In this document: piece after piece, positions 7,234-14,449 of the stretch
Numbering within the stretch: the stretch's first letter is position 1
Layout of the letters: every line of letters starts with the position of its first letter
From: UBA1161 sp049520395
GTDB lineage: Bacteria; Planctomycetota; Phycisphaerae; Tepidisphaerales; Tepidisphaeraceae
Reading direction: 5' to 3'
DNA length: 19,769 bases
Assembly (NCBI GenBank): GCA_049520395.1
Contig: JBEKPV010000053.1
Location: 1-19,769, forward strand
Notes under the pieces: generated by a model
The model's input: the letters and a program-made list of their open reading frames with translations, nothing else
Told to the model about the DNA's origin: nothing
Database searches by the model: none
Translations under genes and position numbers: made by a program

Positions 7234-8453
7234 GGAATTGGAACCCACAACATCGCCCCTCCCGCCGCCAAAATCGCCGCGGCGCCATCTTCATCACCGC
7301 GATGGGGATCATCGTAATTCTCGGCGGGCTGCTCATCGTCTTCGCCCAAAAAATGCGTGCCGAGGCCCTCGCCTCCGCCAACCGCCTCGCCTACGACCAG
7401 GCCGATGCCATCGAGCAGGGCGCCGAGCAATGGGTCCTCGCCCAGACCGAAGAATACACCCAGGACGCCGTCACCCTGTGCAACGACATCCCCACCCAGG
7501 GAATTCAGGTCGGCCAGGGATATTTCTGGATCATCCGCCCCAATCAGGACAGCAACCAGAATTTCGATTTCGGCCTCGTCGACGAATCCGGCAAACTCAA
7601 TCTCAATTCCGCCACCTCCGATGAACTTCAAATTCTCCCCAACATGACCCCCGCTCTCGCCGACGCCATCGTCGATTGGCGCACCCCCGAAGCCAACGGC
7701 ACCCCCGACGGCGCCAAAACCCCAACCTACCAGGCCCTCCCCGAACCCTACGCGTGCAAAGATTCCAATTACGAAACCGTCGACGAATTGCGATTAATCT
7801 CCGGCATGACCCCGCAAATCCTTTACGGCCAGGACACCAATCGCAACGGCGTCATCGACCCCGGCGAACAAGCCGCCCAAAGCGCCGCCACCAACGGCAT
7901 CAATCTCAACTTCTCCTCCGGCGGCACCGACATGGACCGCGGCATCATCAATTTCGTCACCGCCTACAGCCAGCAGAGCCAGTCACGGACGGTCAATGGG
8001 CGCAGGGTCACCACCCTTGCCACCGGCCTGATCAACGTCAACACCGCCCCCGAGCAAGTCCTCATGTGCCTCCCCGGCATCACCCAGCAACAAGCCGAAA
8101 CCCTCATCGGCACCCGCCAGGGTGGAACCACCAGCGGCGACACCTCCTGGATTCGCGGCGCACTCGGCGCCGCCGCCTACAACCAAATCTCCACTCTCAT
8201 TACCACCACCTCCTATCAATATTCCGCCGACATCGTCGCCGTCAGCGGCGACGGCCGCGCGTTCAAGCGCGTACAGATCGTCGTCGATTGCCGCCAAACT
8301 CCGGCAAAAATTATCTATCGCAAGGATTTAACCGATCTAGGCTGGCCTCTCCCCCGGGAAATTAAAGATTCCCTCAGAAAAGGCCAGGGCGTCCCATCCG
8401 AATACGGCGGAGATTCCGCGACCCTGACCGGCGGCAACCCCCTCAATCCATAA
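7230..8453 (+). CDS. gspK: Minor pseudopilin GspK with helix-hairpin-helix domain and EF-hand loop
   Basis: A 407-residue tip pseudopilin. The ATG at 7230 overlaps the gspJ stop; the reading frame is open upstream but those codons are inside gspJ. The basic leader ends RRG at residue 18 and the mature helix starts AIFITAMGI, with Thr instead of Glu at +5, as expected for GspK, which normally lacks that Glu. Two SAM/HhH-like segments follow: LNLNSATSDELQILPNMTPA and, near residue 265, LINVNTAPEQVLMCLPGITQ. Between them residues 202-213 (DTNRNGVIDPGE) form a textbook 12-residue EF-hand calcium loop. The C-terminus is a beta region. GspK caps the pseudopilus and is often calcium-stabilised. Confidence 0.94.
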   Translation: MRNWNPQHRPSRRQNRRGAIFITAMGIIVILGGLLIVFAQKMRAEALASANRLAYDQADAIEQGAEQWVLAQTEEYTQDAVTLCNDIPTQGIQVGQGYFWIIRPNQDSNQNFDFGLVDESGKLNLNSATSDELQILPNMTPALADAIVDWRTPEANGTPDGAKTPTYQALPEPYACKDSNYETVDELRLISGMTPQILYGQDTNRNGVIDPGEQAAQSAATNGINLNFSSGGTDMDRGIINFVTAYSQQSQSRTVNGRRVTTLATGLINVNTAPEQVLMCLPGITQQQAETLIGTRQGGTTSGDTSWIRGALGAAAYNQISTLITTTSYQYSADIVAVSGDGRAFKRVQIVVDCRQTPAKIIYRKDLTDLGWPLPREIKDSLRKGQGVPSEYGGDSATLTGGNPLNP

Positions 8454-8470
8454 CCAGCGAAAGTTGTGAA

Positions 8471-9991
8471 ATGAACATCGTGGAAGAATGGCGCAATCAG
8501 ATCACCGAAAAAACCCAGGAGCTGCTGCGCCCCAAAAAAGTGATCGGCCTGGCGCTGGGCGAGCGCTCCCTCCTCGCCGCCGAAGCCGTCGCCGGACCGC
8601 GGCCGCAAATCACCCGCCTCGAGGAGTTCGTCTATCCCCCCGGCCTCACCGCCGCGCAACCCGGCGAACTCGGCGCGGCTCTCGGGGCCTTCCTCAAATC
8701 CCGCGGCTTCACCGCCAAGGCCGCCATCGTCGGCATCCCCGTCCGCTGGCTCCTCGTTCGACGCAAGGAAGTCCCTCCTTCCGATCAAGCGACCCTCATC
8801 GATCTGCTCCGCCTGCAAGCCGAAGCCGAGTTCTCCACAGAAATCAAGGACCTGGTCTACGACTTCGTCGCCGGCCCGGACGCTCCGGAAGAACCCGGCA
8901 ACGCCGAAAAAATCCCCGAAAAATCCGTGCTCCTCATGGGCACCCAGAAAAAGCACGTCGAATCCGCCGCCGCCATGTGCAAGGCCGCGCATCTCAAACC
9001 TATTGCCGTCACGGCCTCCGCGCTAGCCGTCGGCGAAGCCACCGCCGCCTCCGGCGCGGAAATGATGGTCCTCTCCGCCGGCCCCGCCGGTTCCGAACTC
9101 TCGATGCAAAACGGCCCCTCCCCCAGCGCCATCCGTCATCTTCGCGCCCCCGACCCCCAGGCCCCGTTCCTAAGCGAACTCCGCCGCGCCGTCTCCACAA
9201 TGACCGGCCCCGGCCGGCGCGATCTGGTCCTCTGGGACGGCGCCGGCGGCATGGACGCCGGTGCACTGGGCGAACAACTCGGCCTCCGCGTACGCGGCGG
9301 CCAGCTGGCGGAACTCGGCGTCGAAATCACCGCCGCCGACCGCAACGGCGAAGCCCCCAAATTCGCCGCCGCCGTCGCCCTGGCGCGCTCCGGACTCCAC
9401 GGAAAACAAACCGTCGATTTCCTCCACTCGCGCCTCTCCGCGCCCAAACAACTTCCCATTCCCCGCTGGGCGATGATCGCCGCCGCCGCCGCCTTGGTCG
9501 TTCTGCTCTATGCCTTCTGGTGCTACGTCGATCTCGGCCACAAGGAAGACGCCCTGGCCCTGTACCAGACCAAAATCGAAACCTCCAAGGACCAAGTCGC
9601 CGCCGCCCAGGCGTTCGTCTCCAAAGTCTCCTTCGCTCAAAACTGGCACGGCGGCCAGCCCAGATATCTCGCCTGCCTCCGCGATCTGACTGCCGCCGTC
9701 TCCGATGACGGAGACACCTACGCCACAACCCTTTCCCTGCGCGAAGCCACGCACACCGCGTCAATTCCCTCCGCCAAGGCGCCAACAACCGATCTCCGCG
9801 CCCTCACCGGACAAATGGCCGGCCGCAGCAGCGATCAGCAGCGCGTCCTCTCCGTCGTCGATCGCATCAAACGCACCGCCGGGTTCTCCGAGGTGACCCT
9901 CTTGGGCACTCAAAATTCGCCGCGCGAGCGCGAAGTAACTTTTTCGATCTCCTTTACCTACGTCGCCCCCACGGCCACGTCCGGCGGTTGA
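8471..9991 (+). CDS. gspL: GspL-like protein: PilM-type actin-like domain joined to a PilN-type membrane/periplasmic part
   Basis: A 506-residue bitopic inner-membrane protein. Residues 1-332 resemble the actin-like cytoplasmic fold of PilM/GspL (VIGLALGERSLLAAEAV at the start; DLVLWDGAGGMDAGALGEQL later). One transmembrane helix spans about 333-355 (WAMIAAAAALVVLLYAFWCY). Residues 356-506 form a coiled-coil then a small ferredoxin-like fold as in PilN and the GspL periplasmic domain. GspL recruits the GspE ATPase to the platform, and the gene lies between gspK and gspM as usual. Catalytic residues for ATP binding are not obvious, as in GspL. The gene could equally be labelled a pilM-pilN fusion; position in the operon favours GspL. 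Start is 17 bases after gspK. Confidence 0.82.
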   Translation: MNIVEEWRNQITEKTQELLRPKKVIGLALGERSLLAAEAVAGPRPQITRLEEFVYPPGLTAAQPGELGAALGAFLKSRGFTAKAAIVGIPVRWLLVRRKEVPPSDQATLIDLLRLQAEAEFSTEIKDLVYDFVAGPDAPEEPGNAEKIPEKSVLLMGTQKKHVESAAAMCKAAHLKPIAVTASALAVGEATAASGAEMMVLSAGPAGSELSMQNGPSPSAIRHLRAPDPQAPFLSELRRAVSTMTGPGRRDLVLWDGAGGMDAGALGEQLGLRVRGGQLAELGVEITAADRNGEAPKFAAAVALARSGLHGKQTVDFLHSRLSAPKQLPIPRWAMIAAAAALVVLLYAFWCYVDLGHKEDALALYQTKIETSKDQVAAAQAFVSKVSFAQNWHGGQPRYLACLRDLTAAVSDDGDTYATTLSLREATHTASIPSAKAPTTDLRALTGQMAGRSSDQQRVLSVVDRIKRTAGFSEVTLLGTQNSPREREVTFSISFTYVAPTATSGG

Positions 9992-10009
9992 CCAAAGACT
10001 GGAGTCATT

Positions 10010-10558
10010 GTGGTTCTCTCGAAACGTGAAAAATATGCCGGCATCGGAGCCATCGCCGCCGTCGCGCTGCTGCTTCTCGACCAGTTCGTGCTCTCCCCCT
10101 ATTTCGATCAGCTCGACACCGTCAGCCAGGCCACCGACAAAGCCGTCCGCCAGATCAGCGACAACGCGGACCTGGTCGCCAAACAAATCAAACTCGAGAA
10201 AGTCTGGACCGAAATGCAAAATGGCGGCCTGCAGGTCGATGAATCCAAAGCCGACAGCCAGGCACAACTGGCAATGCTCCAATGGGCCCAGCGCGCCAAC
10301 ATGGTCGTGACCGCCCTGAAAACCGAGCACGTCGCCCAGGAAAAAGCCTTCGAAGTCCTCAGCTATGACATTACCGTAACCGGTTCCACTCCCGGCCTCG
10401 CCCGCCTCATCTGGGCCTTCGAAACCGCCACCATCCCGCTCCGCGTCAACGAAATCCAAATCTCTTCACGCCCCGAAAACACGGACAACCTCACCGTCCG
10501 TATGAATGTCTCAACCCTGTCGCTCCCGGAAACCAATCCGGCGGGGGGGAACCCATGA
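10010..10558 (+). CDS. gspM: GspM/PilO-like inner-membrane assembly protein
   Basis: A 182-residue protein with a GTG start at 10010, preceded by GGAG (10001-10004). A short basic cytoplasmic stub (MVLSKREKY) precedes one transmembrane helix (about 9-24), followed by SPYFDQLD, a coiled-coil and a small alpha/beta domain ending in beta strands with NLTVRMNVSTLSL. This is the PilO/GspM architecture: a bitopic protein whose periplasmic ferredoxin-like domain pairs with GspL/PilN. Sequence identity within this family is always low, so the name rests on topology, length and position between gspL and the GspC-like gene. Its stop overlaps the next start by four bases (ATGA at 10555). Confidence 0.78.
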   Translation: MVLSKREKYAGIGAIAAVALLLLDQFVLSPYFDQLDTVSQATDKAVRQISDNADLVAKQIKLEKVWTEMQNGGLQVDESKADSQAQLAMLQWAQRANMVVTALKTEHVAQEKAFEVLSYDITVTGSTPGLARLIWAFETATIPLRVNEIQISSRPENTDNLTVRMNVSTLSLPETNPAGGNP

Positions 10559-11208
10559 ATATTACCAAAGTAATCGTCTCCGCATCCCTGGTAACAATCC
10601 TCGCCGCGATCGCCGCGGCGCAGACCTCCCAGGAATCCGTTCCCAATTCATCCCACCATCGCCGGCAATTGGATTCCTCCGCCGGCGACGAGGGAATCCG
10701 CATCCCCCAGCCCACCGAAATGTCCCGCGCATTCGATCTGCTCAATTCCTACAGCCTCTTCGCCAAGGGCCGAATCGCCCAATCCAGCGGCGGCGGCAAC
10801 AGCGGCGGATTCGACGCCCAAGCCCCCGAAAACGTCCTCGTATTCACCGGCGTCACCGTCACCGACCACGCCACCGTCGGGTTCATCGAAGGCACCTCCC
10901 AGCAATCGGTCCGCCAGGTCAAAATCGGCGATTCCATCGCACAGGGCAAAATCACCGATATCACCTTGGACGAACTGGATTATCAGTCCAATAGCGGGCG
11001 AAAAGTGCGCGTCGCCGTCGGCCAAAACCTCCGCGGCGAAAACGCCTTCGGACTCATCTACGGCACCGGCATCGAATCCGAAGGCCCCGTGGTAACCGAC
11101 CAGAACGTCGATCCAGGCACCGCCGCGATTCTCCAGCGCCTGCGCGCCAAACGACTCGCGGAACTCAACGGCGGCCCCGCCCCCGCGGCCACCGAACCGG
11201 CGCAATGA
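10555..11208 (+). CDS. GspC/PilP-like periplasmic coupling protein with HR domain
   Basis: A 217-residue protein with an N-terminal hydrophobic segment (residues 4-22; signal peptide or signal anchor, the cut could fall after AIAAA), a variable linker including an SSGGGNSGG patch, then a compact beta domain at about 93-165 (VLVFTGVTVTDHATVGFIEG, VRQVKIGDSI, ITDITLDELDYQ). This arrangement matches the homology region of GspC and the beta domain of PilP, which bind the secretin N0 domain and link it to the inner-membrane platform. It lies between gspM and gspD, where such a coupler is expected. The C-terminus (EPAQ, Ala/Pro-rich) has no PDZ domain, which GspC often has. I leave the symbol empty because GspC and PilP cannot be told apart by eye. 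Confidence 0.66.
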   Translation: MNITKVIVSASLVTILAAIAAAQTSQESVPNSSHHRRQLDSSAGDEGIRIPQPTEMSRAFDLLNSYSLFAKGRIAQSSGGGNSGGFDAQAPENVLVFTGVTVTDHATVGFIEGTSQQSVRQVKIGDSIAQGKITDITLDELDYQSNSGRKVRVAVGQNLRGENAFGLIYGTGIESEGPVVTDQNVDPGTAAILQRLRAKRLAELNGGPAPAATEPAQ

Positions 11209-13691
11209 TGCAAAATAAAATCAAACGAATCGGAAGAGGAAAAAATCAGATGAACGAAAGGGCAGTCATGACAGTCAAAGGCCGATCGGCGACGCTCCTG
11301 GGCGCGGCAGCCGCGATCCTGTTCTCCCCGCTCCTGGTATCCGCGCAAATGGTCCCCACCGACCAGCAATCCTCCGACAGCGCGCCCCCCAGCCAGCCCG
11401 CCACGCGCATCAGCCTCAACTTCAAAGACGCCTCCCTCGACGCCGTCCTCGATTATCTCTCCGAGCAAGCCGGCTTCGAAGTCGTCAAAGTGACCCCCGT
11501 CACGGTTCACATCACCGAACTGATCAGCAAACAGCCCGTCACTCCCGAGGAGGCCGTCTCCCTTTTGAATTCCGTCCTCAATGCCAACGGCTACACCGCC
11601 ATCCGCATGGGCCGAATCCTGAAAATCGTCTCCCTCGACAAAGCGAAAAAAGAAAACGTCCCCGTCCATTTCGGCGCCGATCCCGCGCAGATTCCCGATT
11701 CCGATGAATTGATCACCCAGGTCATCCCCGTCCGCAGCGTCGATGCGGTGAAACTGAAAACCGACTTGCAACCCCTGGTCAGCACCGACGCCGATTTCAC
11801 CGCCAACGCGATGAGCAACACCCTCATCATGACCGACACCGCCGCCAACATCCGGCGGGTCGTCCAGATCGTCGCCAGCCTCGACACCAAGGACGCCCAG
11901 GCCAGCAGCATCATCGTTAAGCAACTAAAATTCGCCGACGCCACCGACGCCGCCAAGCTCATCATGGACATCTTCAGCCCCCAGCAATCGCAGACGCAGA
12001 ACACCTTCCCCGGCTTCCCCAACCCCGGATTCTTCTTCCGCGGCTTCGGCGGCAACGGCGGCGGTGGGGGCGGCGGCGGCGGTTTCGGCGGCGGCGGAGG
12101 ATTCGGCGCCGGCGCACGCGGCGGCGCCGCCGCGGGGGGCGCGGCCCAACCGCAAGATCAGGGTCAAACCGGACACGTCCAGGCCTCCGCCGACACACGC
12201 ACCAACACCGTCGTCGTCAGCGGTCCCACCGATACCTTGAAAGTCATCACCGATGTTCTCAACCAGCTCGATTCCAATCCCGCCTCCGAGGAAACCTTCT
12301 TCACCTACGCCGTCGAAAATGGCCAAGCCGTCGACATGATGAACACCCTGAATTCCCTCTTCGGAAACCAAACCACGACCCCCAACACCAGCAACACGCG
12401 CAACCAATTCAGCAGCAGCACCGGCAATCAAGTCAGCCCCAACGGCCGATCCTCCCTGACCGGCGGCCTCGGCGGCGGTGGGGGAGGAGGCGGACTCGGC
12501 GGTCTCGGCGGTGGCAGCAGCGGCGGGTTGCTCGGTAATACCGGCTCCTCCAACCGATCCACCAGCAACAACTCCACCTCTAGTCTCGCCAGTCTCGGCG
12601 GGCTCGGCCGCGGCCTCACCGGCACAACCGGCGCTTCAGAATCCGGTCTCGCCGAATTAGTCGGCCAGGTTTACATCGTCGCCGACCAGGACACCAACAC
12701 CCTCCTCGTCGCCACCGCCGCTAAATATGAACAGCAGGTCCGCGACCTCATCACCAAGCTCGATCGCCCCGTCCCCCAGGTGCTCATCAAAGTCCTCGTC
12801 GCCGAAGTCGAGCACGACAATTCCCAGGACATGGGCGTGGATTTCTCCGCCCTGAACGTCCGCGCCAGCGGCAACGGTCAGCAATACTCCAGCACCCTCG
12901 GCGCCGCCGCCGCCGCGGTCTCCTCCACCATGCCCCCCGGTCTAGTCGTCAACGTTCTCGAGCAGCATCTCAACGCCACCATTCAAGCCCTCGCCCAAGC
13001 CAATAAACTGGACGTCCTTTCACGTCCCTACATTCTCACCAGCGACAATCAGGAAGCCGACATCACCGTCGGCAGCGAAGTCCCCTTCATCGACGACAGC
13101 TATGTCGATTCCAACGGCGGCGTCCACAACACCGTCCAATACCAGGACATCGGCATCATTCTCAGCGTGACACCCCACATCAATCCCCAGGGCCTGGTCA
13201 TCATGCAAATCGACCCCCAAATCTCCTCCCTCACCGGCCAAACCGTCACCATCCAGGCCGGCGTCGACGCTCCCGTCTTCGCTCTCACCTCCGCCGACGC
13301 CTACGTCCAGGTCAAGGACGGACAGACCATCGTCGTTGGCGGCCTGATGCAGGACCAAAAAACCTTCGCCCAAAGTAAAATCCCCATCCTCGGCGACCTC
13401 CCCCTCATCGGCAAAGCCTTCCAGTACACCTCCAACGACAAATCCAAACAGGAACTGCTCATCTTCCTCACCCCCCACGTCGCCCAAATCCCGGACTATC
13501 TAACCAAAATGTCCCAGGACGAAGCCAACGGCCTCAAGCTCACCCCCAACGCCGTCCAACCCGGCGTCATGGAAGAGCACATGATCGGCCTCTCCCGCGG
13601 TTCGGCCACCCAGCCGTCAATCCCTCTGCAAATTCCGCCGGCGAATTACAACAGCAACTCCGATGACGTCCAGTTGCCCGGCGAACACTAA
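11205..13691 (+). CDS. gspD: Type II secretion outer-membrane secretin GspD
   Basis: An 828-residue secretin forming the outer-membrane channel. I use ATG 11205 because it repeats the ATGA overlap seen elsewhere in the operon, but ATG 11250 (nine bases after AGAGGA) or ATG 11268 would give a shorter, more usual signal peptide. The signal ends near LLVSAQ. Domains: N0 about 69-140 (ISLNFKDASLDAVLDYL), N1 170-229, N2 and N3, then the secretin core from about 523 (VLIKVLVAEV, LSRPYILTSDNQEADITVGS, DIGIILSVTPHI, VVGGLMQDQKTFAQSKIPIL, LIFLTPHV). Two glycine-rich insertions (about 280-315 and 420-445) interrupt N2 and N3. A tail of about 60 residues follows and may bind a pilotin. The operon position after the GspC-like gene is normal. 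Confidence 0.96.
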   Translation: MMQNKIKRIGRGKNQMNERAVMTVKGRSATLLGAAAAILFSPLLVSAQMVPTDQQSSDSAPPSQPATRISLNFKDASLDAVLDYLSEQAGFEVVKVTPVTVHITELISKQPVTPEEAVSLLNSVLNANGYTAIRMGRILKIVSLDKAKKENVPVHFGADPAQIPDSDELITQVIPVRSVDAVKLKTDLQPLVSTDADFTANAMSNTLIMTDTAANIRRVVQIVASLDTKDAQASSIIVKQLKFADATDAAKLIMDIFSPQQSQTQNTFPGFPNPGFFFRGFGGNGGGGGGGGGFGGGGGFGAGARGGAAAGGAAQPQDQGQTGHVQASADTRTNTVVVSGPTDTLKVITDVLNQLDSNPASEETFFTYAVENGQAVDMMNTLNSLFGNQTTTPNTSNTRNQFSSSTGNQVSPNGRSSLTGGLGGGGGGGGLGGLGGGSSGGLLGNTGSSNRSTSNNSTSSLASLGGLGRGLTGTTGASESGLAELVGQVYIVADQDTNTLLVATAAKYEQQVRDLITKLDRPVPQVLIKVLVAEVEHDNSQDMGVDFSALNVRASGNGQQYSSTLGAAAAAVSSTMPPGLVVNVLEQHLNATIQALAQANKLDVLSRPYILTSDNQEADITVGSEVPFIDDSYVDSNGGVHNTVQYQDIGIILSVTPHINPQGLVIMQIDPQISSLTGQTVTIQAGVDAPVFALTSADAYVQVKDGQTIVVGGLMQDQKTFAQSKIPILGDLPLIGKAFQYTSNDKSKQELLIFLTPHVAQIPDYLTKMSQDEANGLKLTPNAVQPGVMEEHMIGLSRGSATQPSIPLQIPPANYNSNSDDVQLPGEH

Positions 13692-13707
13692 TGCCCAAAA
13701 TAAAGCG

Positions 13708-14193
13708 ATGCGAAGCGCCCACATAACCGCCGGACTATTAGCCATGCTGCTGGCCGGCTGCCAATCCAACAGCGCCGCCCCATCCTCTCCGCAGCCCGTC
13801 TACAACCCCGGCGGCCCGATCTCCTCCGACGAGGCCGTCAACAGCGACCCCGACGCCGCCCAACTTCACGACATCAGCGGAACCCTCCTCCTCTATTACG
13901 CCCTCAACAAAAAAATGCCCGACCAACTCGCCGACCTCCAGCCGCTGGCTGACGCCGATTCCCCCCTAAAACTAACCTCCCCAACCTCCGGCCAGCCCTA
14001 CCTCTATTTTCCCAACGGCGTCCTCGCCCCCGACGCCATCTCCCACATCATCGTCTGCGACCCAGCCCCCAATCCCAACCACCGCCGCTGGTGCATCGTC
14101 ATGGGCCCCCAACGAGGCAAAACCCTCTCCCTCGACGTCACCTCCTACCCCGAACTCGACTTTCAGCCCACCCAGCAGCAATACATCCAATAA
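13708..14193 (+). CDS. Small lipoprotein with pseudopilin-like globular part
   Basis: A 161-residue lipoprotein of unknown family. ATG 13708 gives a standard lipoprotein signal (MRSAHITAGLLAMLLAGC) with Cys18 as the acylation site; an earlier in-frame ATG at 13663 would overlap gspD and lengthen the signal. After a Pro/Ser linker, LLLYYALNKKMPDQLADLQP and SGQPYLYFPNG resemble the globular part of GspG-type pseudopilins (helix, a short 'yPtsl..L' turn, then 'PYxY.pG'), but with no prepilin leader. Two cysteines (in IVCDP and RWCIV) may form a disulfide. It is the last gene of the secretion operon, 16 bases after gspD, so a pilotin-like or substrate-handling role at the secretin is possible. 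This role is inference only. Confidence 0.7.
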   Translation: MRSAHITAGLLAMLLAGCQSNSAAPSSPQPVYNPGGPISSDEAVNSDPDAAQLHDISGTLLLYYALNKKMPDQLADLQPLADADSPLKLTSPTSGQPYLYFPNGVLAPDAISHIIVCDPAPNPNHRRWCIVMGPQRGKTLSLDVTSYPELDFQPTQQQYIQ

Positions 14194-14203
14194 TGGATCA
14201 GGC

Positions 14204-14231
14204 TTGACACCGCCCCCCGGAAACCTAAGAT
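14204..14231 (+). promoter_or_regulatory. Sigma70-like promoter for the SAM-riboswitch operon
   Basis: A perfect -35 box TTGACA (14204-14209) is followed after 16 bases by TAAGAT (14226-14231; four of six matches to TATAAT). An alternative -10, GATAAT at 14229, has 19-base spacing. Transcription would start near 14238, about 25 bases before the riboswitch. This separates the sulfur operon from the secretion operon. Confidence 0.72.
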
Positions 14232-14261
14232 AATTGCCTGACAATCTGACTGAATAAGAGG

Positions 14262-14374
14262 TCTTATCCAGAGTGGCCGAGGGTCGGGCCCGTCGACGCC
14301 ACAGCAACCAATTCCGGATTTTTAAGCGGTTTCGGTGCTAAATCCCGCCTGGCAGTAGGCCGGGGAAGATAAGA
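14262..14374 (+). ncRNA. SAM-I (S-box) riboswitch aptamer
   Basis: The core motifs match SAM-I. P1 pairs TCTTATC (14262-14268) with GATAAGA (14368-14374). Next come AGAGTGGCCGAGGGTCGGGC, CCC and the P2 return strand GCCAC (14298-14302, pairing with GTGGC at 14273-14277), then AGCAACC. P3 pairs ACC/CCG blocks after 14306 with CGG/GGT blocks before GGTGCTAAATCC. P4 is a GCCT-AGGC hairpin at about 14347-14360. These are the conserved S-box residues for the kink-turn, pseudoknot and SAM pocket. It precedes a threonine synthase homologue, a sulfur carrier and a NIL protein. I could not run a covariance model; the match is by eye but strong. Confidence 0.93.
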
Positions 14375-14401
14375 GGAGCCACAACGTAAACTACGCCACA
14401 G

Positions 14402-14431
14402 CCTCTTCTTATCAGCAAGAAGAGGTTTTTT
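14402..14431 (+). terminator. Rho-independent terminator of the SAM-I riboswitch (expression platform)
   Basis: A perfect nine-base stem, CCTCTTCTT (14402-14410) with AAGAAGAGG (14417-14425), loop ATCAGC, followed by six T (14426-14431). The P1 3' strand GATAAGAGG (14368-14376) can instead pair with CCTCTT (14402-14407) and CTTATC (14408-14413), which would form an antiterminator. So SAM binding, which stabilises P1, should free the terminator and stop transcription: a classic OFF switch. Confidence 0.9.
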
Positions 14432-14449
14432 GTTGGAGTAAACGCGATC

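Noticed and set aside
13691..13726. An 11-codon ORF starting in the gspD stop (TAATG)
   Set aside because: Too short and without any feature; probably chance.
14194..14449. A tRNA or T-box in the gap before the threonine synthase homologue
   Set aside because: No cloverleaf and no T-box sequence; the conserved GAGGG, GGCCC, GCAACC and GGTGCTAAATCC elements identify a SAM-I riboswitch.
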